From contig NC_087111.1 in assembly GCF_963855985.1 (NCBI RefSeq), positions 1,431,001 through 1,495,000 of the forward strand: DNA of 64,000 nt, given 5' to 3'. This document shows positions 53,161 to 63,299 of this stretch, one piece after another. How positions within the stretch are numbered: position 1 is the stretch's first letter; the number at the start of each line of letters is the position of its first letter. The translations under genes were made by a program, and so were the position numbers. The notes under the pieces are model-generated. The model was not told the origin of the DNA. It did not search any database and saw nothing but the letters and a program-made list of their open reading frames with translations. The DNA is from Ostrinia nubilalis (Eukaryota; Arthropoda; Insecta; Lepidoptera; Crambidae).

Positions 53161-53737
53161 TCTTCTTCTTCTCAGTCGGTACACTCTTGTCAGAGTGATC
53201 GTGGTCATCATTTTGAATCACGATTCAGAGTGATGTTCCTCGTAATACGGCGCCATTCCTCGCGGACTGCAGCTTTCCGGGTACTTTCGCTAACCGAGCA
53301 CTTAGTTGCGGCCTTGATCTGGTCCATCTCATTGGTGATCTGCCACGTGGTCTGGTGCCCTCAACTTTTCCCTGCACTACGAGACGCTCTATGGAGTCAT
53401 TACTGCGCCGAGATACATGGCCGAAGAAGGTTAAAATGCGTGACTGAACCGTGCTTGATAGGCGCTGTCTGATGCCGAGTTCTTTTAATATGGAGTCATT
53501 GGTACGAAACTCGGTCCACAATATTCCCAGTATCCGTCTCCAGCACCACATCTCCAATGCGTCAATCTTCTTCCTTTCGGTTTCACGAAGAGTCCATGTT
53601 TCCGACGCATAGAGGAAAATGGGGAATATTAGGCAATAAACGAGCCTGGTTTTCGTGGCCTTGGTGATGTTTCTGTTGCCCCAAATCTTCCTCATTTTGT
53701 CCATAGCAGACCTAGTGATGATGAGACATAGCAGACC
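53161..53737 (-). pseudogene. Non-LTR retrotransposon C-terminal domain with 11-bp TSD
   Basis: Minus strand: KMRKIWGNRNITKATKTRLV, YCLIFPIFLYASETWTLRET, IDALEMWCWRRILGILWTEF, RTNDSILKELGIRQRLSSTV, FFGHVSRRSNDSIERLVVQG and GTRPRGRSPMRWT; a short deletion then shifts the frame into DQIKAATKCS...EEWRRITRN. This is the end of an endonuclease/reverse transcriptase of RTE- or L1-like type, distinct from the other RTE copies. It ends in (GAA)n, seen as TTCTTCTTC at 53161-53170. The 11-bp repeats AGGCGATGTAT at 53150-53160 and 53738-53748 are the target duplication. Confidence 0.85.
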
Positions 53738-53759
53738 AGGCGATGTATACTCGTAGTTT

Positions 53760-54680
53760 TTGATAACTTAATTACTTATTATCATAAATTAGCGTAGATT
53801 ATTGTTCCTTCTTTTGTTTTTTTTTAGATTAAGAGCTTTTTAATTCACTATATTCATTTAAACAAGCCTTTTTATGTTACAATTTCCCTCAAATTTAGTT
53901 TAAGTCACGTATTTTGTTTCCTTAATTCTGTTGAAATCATTAATTCTATGTTTAATTATTTATTTTTTGGAAAAGTATGTCAAAGTATGTTAAATGTATA
54001 GTAAGTGTGTAATTGTACGGCAGTAAAAACGCGTTTATGCCAATAAATGCGTTTTGAAAGACATCATTAAACGCAGAGCTTATCATTACAAAATAATTCG
54101 TCATGTTTTTTTAACCTAGAAAATTGAATAAATAATAACAAACATTTAATATTCATCGAACGCGCCAGCAGTGTGTCGCACAACATATTGCGCCCGAATA
54201 AAGACAAAATAGGTCATGAATTATTTAATTACAAACGCTAAGATCGTGACCGCGTTGTTTATGGATAATTATCGCCTAATTTATGGGCTGGAGTATACCA
54301 CTCGTTATTAATGTTATGACATTCACTTTATTTTCATTCTTATTTGCAAGGTTATTCATTCAATTTTAGGATAAACACAAAATTTTAAGAATTCCGTGCC
54401 TTTGTACAAGATTGAACACCATATACTTTCGTAAATCAAACAGAAACAAAAATATAGATACATAGAAGACACTCTTTATTGATCAACACACGAAACTGAC
54501 AAATAAAAGAAATATAAGAACGAAATATTTATTCTTAGAGCGGCTATGTTGTGTATAAATTATATGTACACTTATTCCATTATCATCCTCATCATCATTA
54601 GCATCAAATTCTTAGGTCTTCATTGCTAGGAGCACGATTCTCTAATTTACCAAAGGCGAATGGAGAATTTGAAGGACACC
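53760..54680. other. No gene recognised
   Basis: AT-rich DNA; a weak inverted motif around 54029-54054 ('aaaacgcgtttatgccaata'). Confidence 0.3.
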
Positions 54681-54684
54681 CCAT

Positions 54685-54935
54685 AGAAAGAAAGAAAGAA
54701 AGAAAGATACATTTATTACAATGGACATACAGGCAATTACATAGACATGACAGTGGCAGTGGCACATAATAATAGAAGAAGAAAAAAATAAAAACAAGAG
54801 TAAACTGAGCAGTGCCACCCATTTACCAACAAGATGCCCACTGCAACGGGACCCCACTCAGCATATGCCGTGGCCCACGGTGACGAAGGCCACGGAGCTG
54901 GTTTTCAGTGTGACCCATGCCGAGTGAGGATCACG
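54685..54935 (-). mobile_element. Retroposon with (GAAA) tail, family R
   Basis: (GAAA)5 at 54687-54706, 'gatacatttattacaatgg', then 'accccactcagcatatgccg' and 'cacggagctggttttcagtg', matching 34067-34300. Confidence 0.55.
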
Positions 54936-54996
54936 GACCATTTTGGTAAAATAAATAAAATACTAAGCTGCATAAAATTGTCTAGATAAACATACA

Positions 54997-55115
54997 TCTA
55001 TACTTATAATAAATCTGTAGAGAGGTCAATTCTGTACATTAAATATATTTTCAAAATAACTATCAGGGGGTGATTAGTGATCGATACTGATGCCAAAAAT
55101 GCAATCAGTAAAATT

Positions 55116-55160
<45 letters not shown>

Positions 55161-55644
55161 ATGTTCCTTATAGAAACAAAAACTACTCGACGGATTTTAA
55201 CGAAACTTGGTACAATTATTCTTCATACTCCTGGGCAGGTTATAGGATATTTAGGAATTCCCACGGAAATGGGAATTAGCGGGAAAATCGTTTTGTATGA
55301 AAAATCTGAACCGCTTAAGTTAGACGCTTGAAATTCGGCATGCAGGTACCTTAGTAAACTTAAAGCTTAGTTACAACAGGATATTGCAAAATTCCCACGG
55401 AAACGGGAGTTAGCGGGAAAAAACATTTGTATGAAAAATCTAAACCGCTTAAGTTAGACGCTTGAAATTTGGCATGCAGGTACCTTAGTAAACTTGAAGC
55501 TTAATTACAACAGGATATTGCAAAATTCCCACGGGAACGGGAGTTAGCGGAAAAAAGCATTTGTATGAAAAAATCTAAACCGCGTAAGATAGATGAAGGG
55601 GGTAAAACAGGATCCACGCGTACGAAGTCGCGGGCGGCCGCTAG
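54997..55644 (+). mobile_element. Helitron-like repeat, family C, copy 3 (three units)
   Basis: Plus orientation: 'atctatacttataataaatc', 'aactatcagggggtgattag', (GTCT)10 at 55119-55160, 'aactactcgacggattttaa', three internal units and the GC end 'acgaagtcgcgggcggccgc' plus TAG. The microsatellite is longer than in other copies. Confidence 0.7.
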
Positions 55645-55649
55645 TAAAT

Positions 55650-56515
55650 AATAATATTAGTGCACACATAAATAAATAGGTAGCCGGACGGGTTGGGTTG
55701 ATGTTGTACCTAATGTACTGGAGTCGCCTCTTACGACATCCACGGGACGAAGAGTAACTGGTTTTTCTATTCTACTCAGCCAGAACCACTTATACTAACA
55801 AAACAATTTTGTTAACTGACAGCTGAAAATAGTTCTCCATCAAAATTAAAGTCTTACTTTGTAGCCCTATCAATAACAATATTCCGTTTCAATTGGCATT
55901 CCTTTCGCGTTTACTCATATAATTAACTCAACCGTTACTTATAACAATATTATTTTAACAATACGTGATACAATTCGAATACAAAGCGAACAATTCCCGC
56001 GCTTTTAATTATTATGGCGGGAACAATGTCGCCGCCGCCATTTTGTGGGCCCTTTGTTTTTCACGCAAAGGAATAGCGAATTATTCGTTCTGTGTAGTTG
56101 GAATTTCTTTTCTTTTATTGTGAAAAAATTTATATTGTGCGTAACTCCAATTAATACTTGGGTGAAATGAGTTTTTGTTAGATTGTTTTTGGGAAAGGCT
56201 TTGATTTAGTTTCGGATGTTTAATCTTGAAAGTAAAGAGTTACATTCGTTATTTTTATGCGATCTTTTAAAGTCAAGTTTTAGGTACGCCCTTGGTCACA
56301 AACCCTCAGTTTTCCCAAAGTTTAAGTAGAAGAGAAATTTAAATGATTAGAGAGTTAAAACTCAATAACTCTGAGGTAGCAACAGCTTTAAAAATATTAG
56401 AAAGAAAGGGGTGGTCTAGAACAAAGTCTTTTTAAAATTCTTCATTTCTAATGATGAAAAACTGTGACCAAGTTCAAGTAAGAGACTGTTTACCTAATAG
56501 TAAGATAACCTACAT
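55650..56515. other. No gene recognised
   Basis: Includes 55990-56050, a GC-richer patch ('aacaatgtcgccgccgccat') without a coding signature. Confidence 0.3.
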
Positions 56516-56519
56516 TAAT

Positions 56520-56580
56520 AATTACCGTTTCAGTCACAGGACTTCCACTGCAGAATATAGGCCTCTCTAACAAAAACTGT
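56520..56580 (-). mobile_element. RTE terminal fragment
   Basis: 'ccgtttcagtcacaggactt' and 'ccactgcagaatataggcct' match the minus-strand RTE stop region with several changes. Confidence 0.45.
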
Positions 56581-56599
56581 AGGTACAGTTGCAATTTTA

Positions 56600-56954
56600 C
56601 CATACTCACAAACTGATGCTTGCTTAAGTGAAGCAGCAAATCGAACGTACACCGTAGAATTGTTTCAGCCAAATGTCATCCACTGCTGGACAAAAGCCAA
56701 GCCTGCTTGGGGGACCAAGGTTATCCATAATGAACGGTCCTGCGCTTCCTGCACCCAGGTTCTACCCGCGACCTTTACCAGATCGTTGGTCCACCTAGTA
56801 GGAGGCTTGCCCAGGCTACGTCTTCCAGCCCATGGTCGCCACTCGAGAACTTTTCTGCTCCAACTGAATAGAGCTCTGTGATTGGTTCGTGTGTGATCCT
56901 GTGCGTCCACGTACACTGTGAGGCCTAATAATAATGTTTGTGAATACAGTAAGT
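56600..56954. mobile_element. MITE family M2 split by an RTE fragment
   Basis: The left part 'actcacaaactgatgcttgc' to 'acaccgtagaat' (56602-56659) and the right part 'tgaatagagctctgtgattg' to 'gtttgtgaata' (56867-56945) are continuous in intact copies such as 13252. The RTE insert lies exactly between them. Confidence 0.78.
56660..56866 (-). mobile_element. RTE 3' fragment inserted in an M2 MITE
   Basis: Minus-strand terminal RTE code (complement of 'ccaaatgtcatccactgctg'...'ggtcgccactcgagaacttt'), with RSLWITLVPQAGLAFVQQW showing a small insertion. GAAT occurs at both borders, too short to prove the duplication length. It is older than the 36566 copy. Confidence 0.78.
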
Positions 56955-57303
56955 TTCTTGTTAGTAGTCTGCTACAAGAAGTAGGTATCTCCAACTATCT
57001 ACTATCAATGAAGTTCGTCTTACTGCTTGCACTTTGATTACGTTGAAACGAAGACTCAAAGCAATCGAAACTTTAATTTACAGTTACTTTTCTTGGCTTC
57101 GACGGAAAATTGAAGTTGTTGATTTAAATTGTGTTTCAGTAGTCGCTAGTTATCGACGCGAATATAACCTTTGTAGAAAGATAACTAAGTTAAAATATAG
57201 GAGGAAAGTTGTTTTAACTTGTCCAGCGCTTCGGTAGTTATAAATGAAGTTAAGTAACGGTTGGTAGTAGTTGGTAGTGGAATAGTTATAATATCTATAC
57301 TAT

Positions 57304-57527
57304 CTATACTAATATTATAAATGTGAAAGTAACTCTGTCTGTCTGTCTTGTTTTCACGCCTAAACCACTGAACCGATTTTGATGAAATTTGGCATAAAGA
57401 TAGTTTGAGTCCCGGGAAAGGACATAGGATAGTTTTTATCCCGGTTATTGAAACAGGGACGCGCGCGATAAAGTTTTTCTGTGACATACAAAATTCCACG
57501 CGAGCAAAGCCGCGGGCGGAAAGCTAG
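57304..57527 (+). mobile_element. Helitron-like repeat, family A, copy 3
   Basis: 'tatactaatattataaatgt', 'gattttgatgaaatttggca', 'atagtttttatcccggttat', ending 'gcaaagccgcgggcggaaag' plus CTAG. Uninterrupted at the site where 44715 carries a hairpin MITE. Confidence 0.68.
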
Positions 57528-57636
57528 TTGGCTATATTTAGTGATATTAAATAAGTACCATGTTGTGCAAGCGTTTGGTATAAATAAATTAGTGGTATTT
57601 AGGTATTTATACTGACAAAGGTGAGCAAGTTTTTAC

Positions 57637-58210
57637 TATTTATTTATTTATTTATTATCAGAAAATGTATGTTTACAGACAGGTCCAAAACACATACATA
57701 TAATATAATTAATTTTACATTTAGTTGCATGTCATAAATTAGGATTACCATGTCAAATCAAATACAAAAATAAAATACATTGTCATCAATATGGTCATTA
57801 AATACAAGTCATAGCTCCAGAAACAGGCGTCCAAGGAAGAACATAATGTAAAACACTCAAGTCAACACAAATCATTGCAAAGTCAGAAATAAACATTAAA
57901 ACAAGTCACACAATGTTAATTAAGTAGGTACAAATGTCATTAATAAACGAAAAGGCTTTGCAACACAACTGCCCAAAACTGTCAGCAAATAGGTCGGTAT
58001 CATAATCGTGAGCGAGCATATCTCCAATTAGGCGCAAAGCACGAGTGGTGGGCGCGTGTGCGGCGTACCTAGTGCGCGCGGGCGGGCACCACAGCAGGCG
58101 CGGCTGCCGCCGCGGCGCTACCGTTCCTTCCTCGTCCCAACTCAGGCGCTTGGGAGCTAGTAGCCCCACTTTACTCAGCGTCGTCGGGCTATCAATCCTA
58201 TTGTATTGTA
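57637..58210 (-). pseudogene. Jockey/CR1-type LINE, ORF2 C-terminus and 3' UTR
   Basis: The minus-strand frame ends PRRQPRLLWCPPARTRYAAH, APTTRALRLIGDMLAHDYDT, DLFADSFGQL then a stop at 57906. The pattern P..RT.Y..(x)RA.R..N/D followed by D.F...F is the usual end of Jockey/CR1-like ORF2 proteins. About 270 bases of 3' untranslated sequence follow to an (ATTT)n tail at 57637-57658. The coding part is GC-rich relative to its surroundings and begins near 58210, so the copy is strongly 5'-truncated. The rest of the 151-residue frame upstream is not LINE-like. Confidence 0.6.
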
Positions 58211-58379
58211 CTATAAAAACTTCAATAAAAAACTGTTTTGTTAGTGAATTTATCAGGACTGTTAATAAGAGAAAAACATTATTAATAAAGGTATATTCCT
58301 CAGCACGTCGATAGCAGATTAATGTCAAAATTAAAGTAATCAATATTGAGTCTTTTACCATAAAGTGTAGTGTTCAAAA

Positions 58380-58690
58380 TTGATTGCGGTAAATGCATCA
58401 TTTATTTTGCGTTAATTTCTTAACCTAATGACGTCATTAGTGCTTAACGTCTTCATACCTCATTTTTTACTGTAACCAAAGTCATCAATAACGCTGTTAA
58501 TCTCCAAACAATTGCTTATACTAATAACACAGGAAAATAAATAAAAACACAGGTTAATCCCAAACGCTCGCGCCCGGTCTGGGAGTAGCAATCGCTTATT
58601 GTTTGTTACGTCCCGGGGGAACAACAGTGTAAGGTACAAGAGACTGCGTGCTTAGAAATTAGATTAAATACAAATTTATTTGGCATTAAA
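58380..58690. other. No feature recognised
   Basis: AT-rich DNA with one GC patch at 58565-58620 ('acgctcgcgcccggtctggg'). Confidence 0.3.
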
Positions 58691-58734
58691 GTTTTAAATA
58701 AATAAATAAATCATTATTGACACTCATAAACAAT

Positions 58735-58945
58735 AAATAATAAATAAATATCCTTGGACATTTACACGGCGCTTCTAGTCCCAAACTAAGCAAAGCTTGT
58801 ACTATGGGTACTAGACAACGGATATAAACATATAAAATACTTTTTTTTTTGTAAATACATACTTATTATACATAGAAAACACCCAGTCCAATACAAACAA
58901 ATATGTTCATGCACACAAATGTTTGTACTGTGCGGGAATCGAACT
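58735..58945 (-). mobile_element. SINE family S2, 5'-truncated copy
   Basis: (AAAT)n tail, 'tatccttggacatttacacg', 'cttctagtcccaaactaagc', 'gaaaacacccagtccaatac' and part of the B-box 'tgtgcgggaatcgaac' match 20905-21181; the A-box end is missing. Confidence 0.78.
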
Positions 58946-58967
58946 CATAAGAGTTACATCCGTGTTA

Positions 58968-59115
58968 GAGCCAAAGCACACGATGCATTACGGCGGCGGT
59001 GCGATGCCGGAGCAGTGTCGCTGCGTCTTCTTGTCTTAGATAGAAATATTTGTGCGGCACCACGCGATACGGCGAAAACTGCGGTGCGGCGCCGCAAAGC
59101 AGTGTGCTTTGGTTC
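58968..59115. mobile_element. CpG-rich MITE with TTA duplication
   Basis: The ends GAGCCAAAGCACAC and GTGTGCTTTGGTTC are near-perfect complements, flanked by TTA (58965-58967, 59116-59118). The body is GC-rich ('cggcggcggtgcgatgccgg', 'gcggtgcggcgccgcaaagc'). Another family with a Harbinger-type target. Confidence 0.72.
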
Positions 59116-59178
59116 TTAGGCTCTTATAGACTTATCACGCTAACATCTTGAGTATTTTGAACAAAAGTTAGCACGTTA

Positions 59179-59296
59179 GGGTGGGTTGCACCATCTTACT
59201 TTAACTTTGACAAACGTAAAAAATATGTCAAACTCCATACAAAATATACCGGTTATCGTTATAGTTACGGTCGAAGTTAGGTAGTGCAATTTAGCC
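59179..59296 (+). mobile_element. MITE family M1
   Basis: GGGTGGGTTGCACCATCTTA at the left, 'gttaggtagtgcaatttagcc' region at the right; TTA at 59176-59178 and 59297-59299. Confidence 0.78.
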
Positions 59297-59346
59297 TTAA
59301 AGTTTAATATTTCGTAAACGGATCCTTAAATCGAAAAATAGTGTTA

Positions 59347-59446
59347 TGCCCGTTTTCACCATCAATACCTAATTTTTAAGTGACCCCTATGAAAACAAAA
59401 TTCCTGTGTTGTTACTTATCTACTGGATTGATGGTGAAAACGGACA
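59347..59446. mobile_element. 100-bp MITE with TTA duplication
   Basis: TGCCCGTTTTCACCATCAAT at the left, ATTGATGGTGAAAACGGACA at the right, TTA on both sides (59344-59346, 59447-59449). Resembles M2 only in its first six bases. Confidence 0.78.
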
Positions 59447-59449
59447 TTA

Positions 59450-60080
59450 GAAACCCCCAAGTCATAGGGACTCACCGTTATGAGTCACGTCAGAAATTAT
59501 ACGTTATTTTTGAGAAATGGTGTCCCTAAGATTGGATAATATTGTCTACTACTGATCTAATTACAATAAACCGCAGTTGCTCTCAAATTGTACCACCGAA
59601 AGCCGTGTTAAATTGTGTCACAGGTGGCGATGTCCCGGCAGATACCGTTGTTTACACAGTTTTACTATACAACTAGCTGCTTTATAACAAAGTTTCGACT
59701 TATAGCATTAGACGGACTTAAGTCACGAAATCGTCAGAATAGAAAACGATTTTTCGAAACATTAATATCTTGTCTCAAGCCATTGTAGCAACTTAAATGG
59801 TTGCAAATTTTTAACAAGATCTTACGAAATGATAGTATGAAGTCACTTTTATTTTGAGCTTACGATTATAGATATTGCAGTGCAAACGATTGTATTTAAT
59901 AGTTTCTCAGGTATGGTTTTAATAAAAATACTTAGTTAGGTATTTTATGGTATTTTGCACAAACAGTAAAATTGATTTTAAAGCTTCAAAAGATAATTGG
60001 TATATTATTGTTGTAATGCATAATATGGCATTTTAACATTAGCTTTAAGTATCTACGAGTAAGTAGGTAATGTATTGTTT
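59450..60080. other. No gene recognised
   Basis: AT-rich DNA with no shared repeat or coding signature. Confidence 0.3.
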
Positions 60081-60082
60081 CT

Positions 60083-60618
60083 GTGCCCAAACCGTTCTAT
60101 CTATCATACAATACTTATGATGAAAGCAATAAAATTCTGATTACATCTGCGCCATCTTCTTACCAATCACATCAAGATTATTCAAGATCCACACTACAAA
60201 GGGAATCTCACAAGTACCCAGATTCTGCATCAATAAACTCTTCAGCATCAAGTTCAAAGGGAATCTCACAAGTAGACCGATCAGTTGTTTCACAAGCCAG
60301 CTGATATCATAGAGGAAGATGAGGCAACCGCCATTACCTCGCGCTGACCATCCGGTCGATAGGGTTGCCACTGCGGAAATAACGGGTCATCAGGATTTAC
60401 TTTTTCCCAAAACTAAAAAAAAAAAATTTTTCTGGTAATTTTTATTACTAAAAAAAACTATTATTTACATTTCTAATTTTAAGAATATTTCTTTCAAATG
60501 TTGGATGTAACTCCAGTTCACAAAGTCCATTCTGCGGTCCAATTTTCAATGTGAGAATCATGCCCTTCCAGATGATGATGATTTTCATACAACTGTGAGT
60601 AATTTGGACTTTGCATAA
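60083..60618 (+). pseudogene. Decayed coding remnant, Ser-rich
   Basis: Three frames in series look protein-like: PKPFYLSYNTYDESNKILIT and SAPSSYQSHQDYSRSTLQRE (60086-60302, stop), PADIIEEDEATAITSR (60297-60344, stop), and ENHALPDDDDFHTTVSNLDF-A-stop (60553-60618). Together they resemble the acidic, Ser-rich end of one protein broken by frame slips. A 19-bp repeat 'aaagggaatctcacaagta' occurs twice (near 60197 and 60257). The family is not recognised; a transposon-encoded or retroposed protein is possible. Confidence 0.3.
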
Positions 60619-60629
60619 CAATTTTATTT

Positions 60630-61630
60630 TTTTATTTTAATATTTTGTAGTAGATTTTAAACCTAGCTTTTCTACAAACATTAGCTTTTCTGTATTAAAG
60701 TGACTCTCTCCGAGGACGTGATTATGGTATTTAAATAAAATAGCAGCTATTTTAAGTAAATTCGAATAATATTATCATACTTTATAAGTTAACATCGTAC
60801 GTGCATATTTTATTTAAGAAGCTTTGCAAAATTACCGCTGAGCTTGCTAATGGATCTCTAAGGATTTCCACTAGTGAATAGCTTTGAAAAATTTACATAT
60901 TACATATTTTAGAATGTCATAGGGTAATAAGTATGTCAAAGAAGATAGTGGAATGATTAATCTTGCCATTTGAATAATAAATCATATGTCAAGGCACTTA
61001 GAGTCGGTATGTAATTACAGTTTTTGATATTTTCGTAGATTCTTTCAAAGATATTATGTATGTAGGATTGTAGGTAAATTATTTAACTATCTACTAACTG
61101 CTAAGTTATGTTGTTACAATTTTCAATATATTTTGCAGAAATAATCTAAAACATAACCTGGCGCATAACATTCTGGCGCAGTTGGGTAAAAAAACTTCGT
61201 AATTACAGTTTATAAGGCGAAAAGTGTAAAATTGAGGCAGCATGTAACAATAACAACTACTGTTATTAATATGTTAATGTTGTTCCTCGTTGTGGATAAA
61301 AAAAACTGTATTTTTAAAATGATTTGATGAAAAGTGTAACATGTTAAAAATTGAATGTGATAATGTCATTTTTGACAGCCCTGCATGTCCAATGATCTGA
61401 CCTTGTTTAAGGTACATTGACCGGTTATATTTACCGATTAGTTACAACATAATATGTGTATCACTGTGACACAACCAGGGCATGTTATCAATGTCATTAC
61501 TACTATGATGCTACTATTACTTCAATGTTATAATCTAATCTCCGAGTATAACAACCATCTTAGTATACAAGTCATCTTTATTTTATTTTTAGTAATCTTG
61601 TTTCTCTAAAAATAGCACTTCATTTTAATA
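60630..61630. other. No gene recognised
   Basis: AT-rich DNA. A short string at 61171-61190 ('ttctggcgcagttgggtaaa') also occurs near 7893 ('ttctggcgcagtcgggtaaa'), probably a small tRNA-like SINE remnant at both sites. Confidence 0.3.
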
Positions 61631-61671
61631 TTAATTTTTCCTGCTTGGTTTGGTAATGGAAGGGTTTGTTC

Positions 61672-61802
61672 CGTTTCTAGTACCCAAGGCGCCGACCACT
61701 ATGCGGCAGAGGGAACACCCCAGGTTTTTAGTGGGTTCGAGCCCCACATAACCTACCGTCCCCCGGCGGTAGGTATGGATAGGCCATTTTCCTGGGTAAA
61801 AA
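61672..61802 (+). mobile_element. SINE inserted in S1, 12-bp TSD
   Basis: A B-box-like 'gtgggttcgagccccacata', then 'ccccggcggtaggtatggat' and 'cattttcctgggtaaaaa' (A-rich end). The duplication AAGGGTTTGTTC lies at 61660-61671 and 61803-61814. Poly(A) plus a 12-bp duplication indicates LINE-driven retroposition. Confidence 0.8.
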
Positions 61803-61830
61803 AAGGGTTTGTTCTAAGTCAGCCTAGCTA

Positions 61831-61935
61831 CGGGACTATTCCCACCTCTCGTTCCCACCACTACAACTGTGTGTAGCCAGGATCTACAGCTTGACCGCCA
61901 ACAAAAACCCAAACGGTGAAGGTCAAGTTTGTCAC
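61831..61935 (+). mobile_element. Second insertion in S1, 7-bp TSD
   Basis: 'cgggactattcccacctctc', 'gtagccaggatctacagctt' and 'gaccgccaacaaaaaccc' match 1129-1225. CTAGCTA at 61824-61830 and 61936-61942 is duplicated, whereas the intact S1 copy at 45314 has a single 'ggctagcta' at this point. Confidence 0.75.
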
Positions 61936-62171
61936 CTAGCTACCACCTTCTTACATAATTCTATCGCATTGTTGTGTTCTGGCAGTTGAGGTATATAGCC
62001 AGTTCTTCAGTGGTTGAGGATTCAGGGTCAGTCTCACTTCCACCGGCTTAATCATTACTTATCATCACGTGACATGCAGGCCAATTAAATAGCTTCCTCA
62101 GTGTAGATTAAAAAAAAAAACATTTTTTCGTTCAGCTGTCAGCTATCTTCCTACTCAAATACCTATTATGC

Positions 62172-62278
62172 CTGGACTGCACCATCTTACTTTAACTTCA
62201 CAAACTTCAAAAGTCTGTTAAACTCCACACAAAAACACCGGTTATGGTTATAAATACGGTTAAAGTAAGGTCAGTCTT
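62172..62278 (+). mobile_element. MITE family M1, decayed copy
   Basis: 'tggactgcaccatcttactt', 'caccggttatggttataaat' and 'ggttaaagtaaggtcag'; the right terminus is lost. Confidence 0.6.
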
Positions 62279-62481
62279 AGAATTGCACAGCCCTGCCACA
62301 CTAGATCATTATTTACATGTGTGTGCGTTAACATAACCATTATTTATTCAAGTGCGTCTTGTTTCTTGTTCGCAGTTTTTGTTTTAAAGTGATATTCAAA
62401 TCGAATGCAAAAACAAGAATAATAATGCTAATATTAGATAGGTAACATTACAGTGAAGAGAAGGTCGCTATTATTATATTA

Positions 62482-63119
62482 CTAGCGGCCGCCCGCGACT
62501 TCGTACGCGTGGATCCCGTTTTACCCCCTTCATCTATCTTACGCGGTTTAGATTTTTTCATACAAAGGTTTTATCCCGCTAACTCCCGTTCCCGTAAGAA
62601 TTTTGCAATATCCTGTTGTAACTAAGCTTTTAGTTTACTAAGATACCTGCAAGCCAAATTTCAAGCGTCTAAATTAAGCGGTTTAGATTTTTCAAACAAA
62701 AGGATTTTTCCGCTTATTACCTACCGTTCCCGTGGGAATTTTGCAATATCCTGTTGTAACTAAGCTTTAAGTTTACTAAGATACATTATCTGCATGCCAA
62801 ATTTCAAGCGTCTAACTTAAGCGGTTTAGATTTTTCATACAAAAGGATTTTCCTGCTAATTCCCGTTCCCGTGGGAATTCCTAAGTATACTATAACCTGC
62901 CCAGGAGTACGAAGAACAATTGTACCAAGTTTCGTTAAAATCGGTCGAGTAGTTTTTGTTTCTATAAGGAACATACAGACGGACAGACAGACAGACAAAA
63001 ATTTTACTGATTGCATTTTTGGTATCAGTATCGATCACTTATCACCCCCTGATAGTTATTTTGAAAATATATTTCATGTACAGAATTGACACCTCTACAG
63101 ATTTATTATAAGTATAGAT
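62482..63119 (-). mobile_element. Helitron-like repeat, family C, copy 4 (three units)
   Basis: CTAGCGGCCGCCCGCGACTT, three units marked by 'gcggtttagattttt' (about 62544, 62679, 62822), (GACA) tract, 'aactatcagggggtgataag' complement and 'tattataagtatagat'. Close to 54997 in reverse. Confidence 0.7.
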
Positions 63120-63149
63120 TTTGGTTACTAGCTAGAGATGAAACGGATA

Positions 63150-63235
63150 GTGGTTTGGCCGGATACCGGATACCGGATATCCGGCCAGCTGCTAGGCCGG
63201 ATAGCCGGATATCCGGCGGCCGGATAGTTGGCCCA
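63150..63235. repeat. CCGGATATCCGG-type minisatellite
   Basis: Overlapping copies of 'ccggatatccgg' and 'ccggataccgg' with intervening 'gccggatag' form a self-complementary GC-rich array of about 80 bases between two mobile elements. It may belong to the end of an unrecognised insertion. Confidence 0.5.
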
Positions 63236-63299
63236 TTGTCTCGTTGCATGTAGTGACGAGTTTAGCACCGCAAAGGTGCTTCGAACGCGATCAGTGGGT

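Larger units (their letters stand above)
61640..62105 (+). mobile_element. SINE family S1 carrying two further SINE insertions
   Basis: Host pieces: 'tggtttggtaatggaagggt' (to 61671), 'ctaagtcagcctagcta' (61815-61830) and 'ctaccaccttcttacataat' on to 'tagattaaaaaaa' (61943-62105). Rejoined in order they follow the S1 body of 45314-45640. The host is older and more diverged than the complete S1 copies. Confidence 0.78.

Noticed and set aside
53083..53472. 129-residue plus-strand open frame
   Set aside because: Antisense shadow of the minus-strand retrotransposon fragment 53161-53737.
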